Assembly: GCA_027066965.1 (NCBI GenBank)
Contig: JAMOMT010000176.1
Location: 1 to 5,897 of the forward strand
Direction of reading: 5' to 3'
Length of the DNA: 5,897 nt
Origin: Archaeoglobaceae archaeon
Lineage (GTDB): Archaea > Halobacteriota > Archaeoglobi > Archaeoglobales > Archaeoglobaceae
The notes under the pieces are model-generated. The model searched no databases. It was given only the letters and a program-made list of their open reading frames with translations, and was not told the origin of the DNA. The position numbers and the translations under genes were made by a program. Below, in pieces: positions 5,644 to 5,897 of this stretch (positions are counted from its first letter, which is position 1; the number at the start of each line of letters is the position of its first letter).

Positions 5644-5897
5644 GATACCAGCTCCCTAAGGTAGAGCTCTTCAGTCCTTTCAGCGCACTTATCCCAAGTA
5701 AACTTTTCGAGAACCCTCTTTCTCGCCTTTTTCCCCATTCTTCTCCTTAACTCCTCGTCGTTGAGAAGGATGGATGTGTAAACTGCTATGTCGTGCGGGT
5801 CGTCGGGATTTATGTGAAAGCCAGTCTCCCCGCTCACGACCTGCTCTCTAAGCCCAGAAGTACCCCTAGCTCCGACGACGACCGCTCTCTCGAGAGC
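5640..5897 (-). CDS. Glycosyltransferase, GT4-like (glycogen-synthase-related), C-terminal part only
   Basis: The last 85 residues of a larger protein are present; the frame is open to the right edge, so the start lies outside. The fragment begins ALERAVVVGARGTSGLRE, a form of the group 1 glycosyltransferase nucleotide-sugar-binding region (the Glu of GLRE being the later glutamate of the E-x7-E motif). It continues with VVSGETGFHINPDDPHDIA, LLNDEELRRRMGKKARKRV, and ends FTWDKCAERTEELY, all typical of the C-terminal Rossmann domain of GT4/GT5 enzymes. Because it is translationally coupled to a glycogen-debranching enzyme, a role in building an alpha-glucan (glycogen synthase-like) is a sensible inference, but GT4 members vary widely and the acceptor cannot be read from this part. 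The stop TGA overlaps the debranching-enzyme GTG start. Confidence 0.88.
   Translation of the reverse strand, partial: ALERAVVVGARGTSGLREQVVSGETGFHINPDDPHDIAVYTSILLNDEELRRRMGKKARKRVLEKFTWDKCAERTEELYLRELVS
5652..5656 (-). promoter_or_regulatory. Shine-Dalgarno of the debranching-enzyme gene
   Basis: The minus strand reads GGGAG with an 8-nt spacer to the GTG at 5643. It lies inside the 3' end of the glycosyltransferase coding sequence and supports the GTG in the GTGA overlap as the real start rather than a downstream codon. Confidence 0.65.

Noticed and set aside
1..5897. Search for CRISPR arrays, tRNA/rRNA genes, insertion sequences or phage genes
   Set aside because: I saw no spaced repeats, transposase-like frames, terminal inverted repeats or RNA gene signatures; the region is dense with ordinary metabolic genes.

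Overview
The window looks like chromosomal DNA from a thermophilic euryarchaeon, most likely of the Archaeoglobales (Archaeoglobus/Ferroglobus/Geoglobus type). The evidence is an archaeal-type TruD, a pantoate kinase (an enzyme of the archaeal CoA route), a small HTH plus zinc-ribbon protein, AGG/AGA arginine and ATA isoleucine codons, A/T-rich TATA-like boxes about 27 bp upstream of start codons, and Lys/Glu/Arg-rich proteins. The genus is inference; the archaeal assignment is strong.

Layout, left to right. A truncated minus-strand gene for a membrane protein starts at 113 and runs off the left edge. Divergent from it is truD (242-1564, +), tRNA pseudouridine-13 synthase. Only 5 bp after the truD stop lies the stop of a convergent minus-strand operon: a 107-residue HTH/zinc-ribbon putative regulator (2464-2787) followed by pantoate kinase (1570-2427). 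Divergent from that operon is ilvC (2841-3845, +), ketol-acid reductoisomerase, followed by a T-rich terminator region. Convergent with ilvC is a second minus-strand operon: the 3' end of a GT4-type glycosyltransferase (from 5897, truncated by the right edge, to 5640) joined by a GTGA start/stop overlap to a glycogen-debranching enzyme (3889-5643).

How the genes may work together. ilvC and the regulator/pantoate-kinase operon are separated by 53 bp, with one TATA-like box almost exactly midway, about 27 bp from each start codon. The pairing makes metabolic sense: IlvC acts on the route to 2-oxoisovalerate, the precursor of both valine and pantoate, and pantoate kinase uses pantoate for CoA synthesis. 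A candidate DNA-binding protein is encoded at the same promoter. This is the most interesting arrangement in the window, though each gene family is known. The right-hand operon fits alpha-glucan (glycogen-like) storage or turnover. The intergenic stretches are short (largest 128 bp, 114-241), and I see no mobile elements, CRISPR array, tRNA or rRNA.
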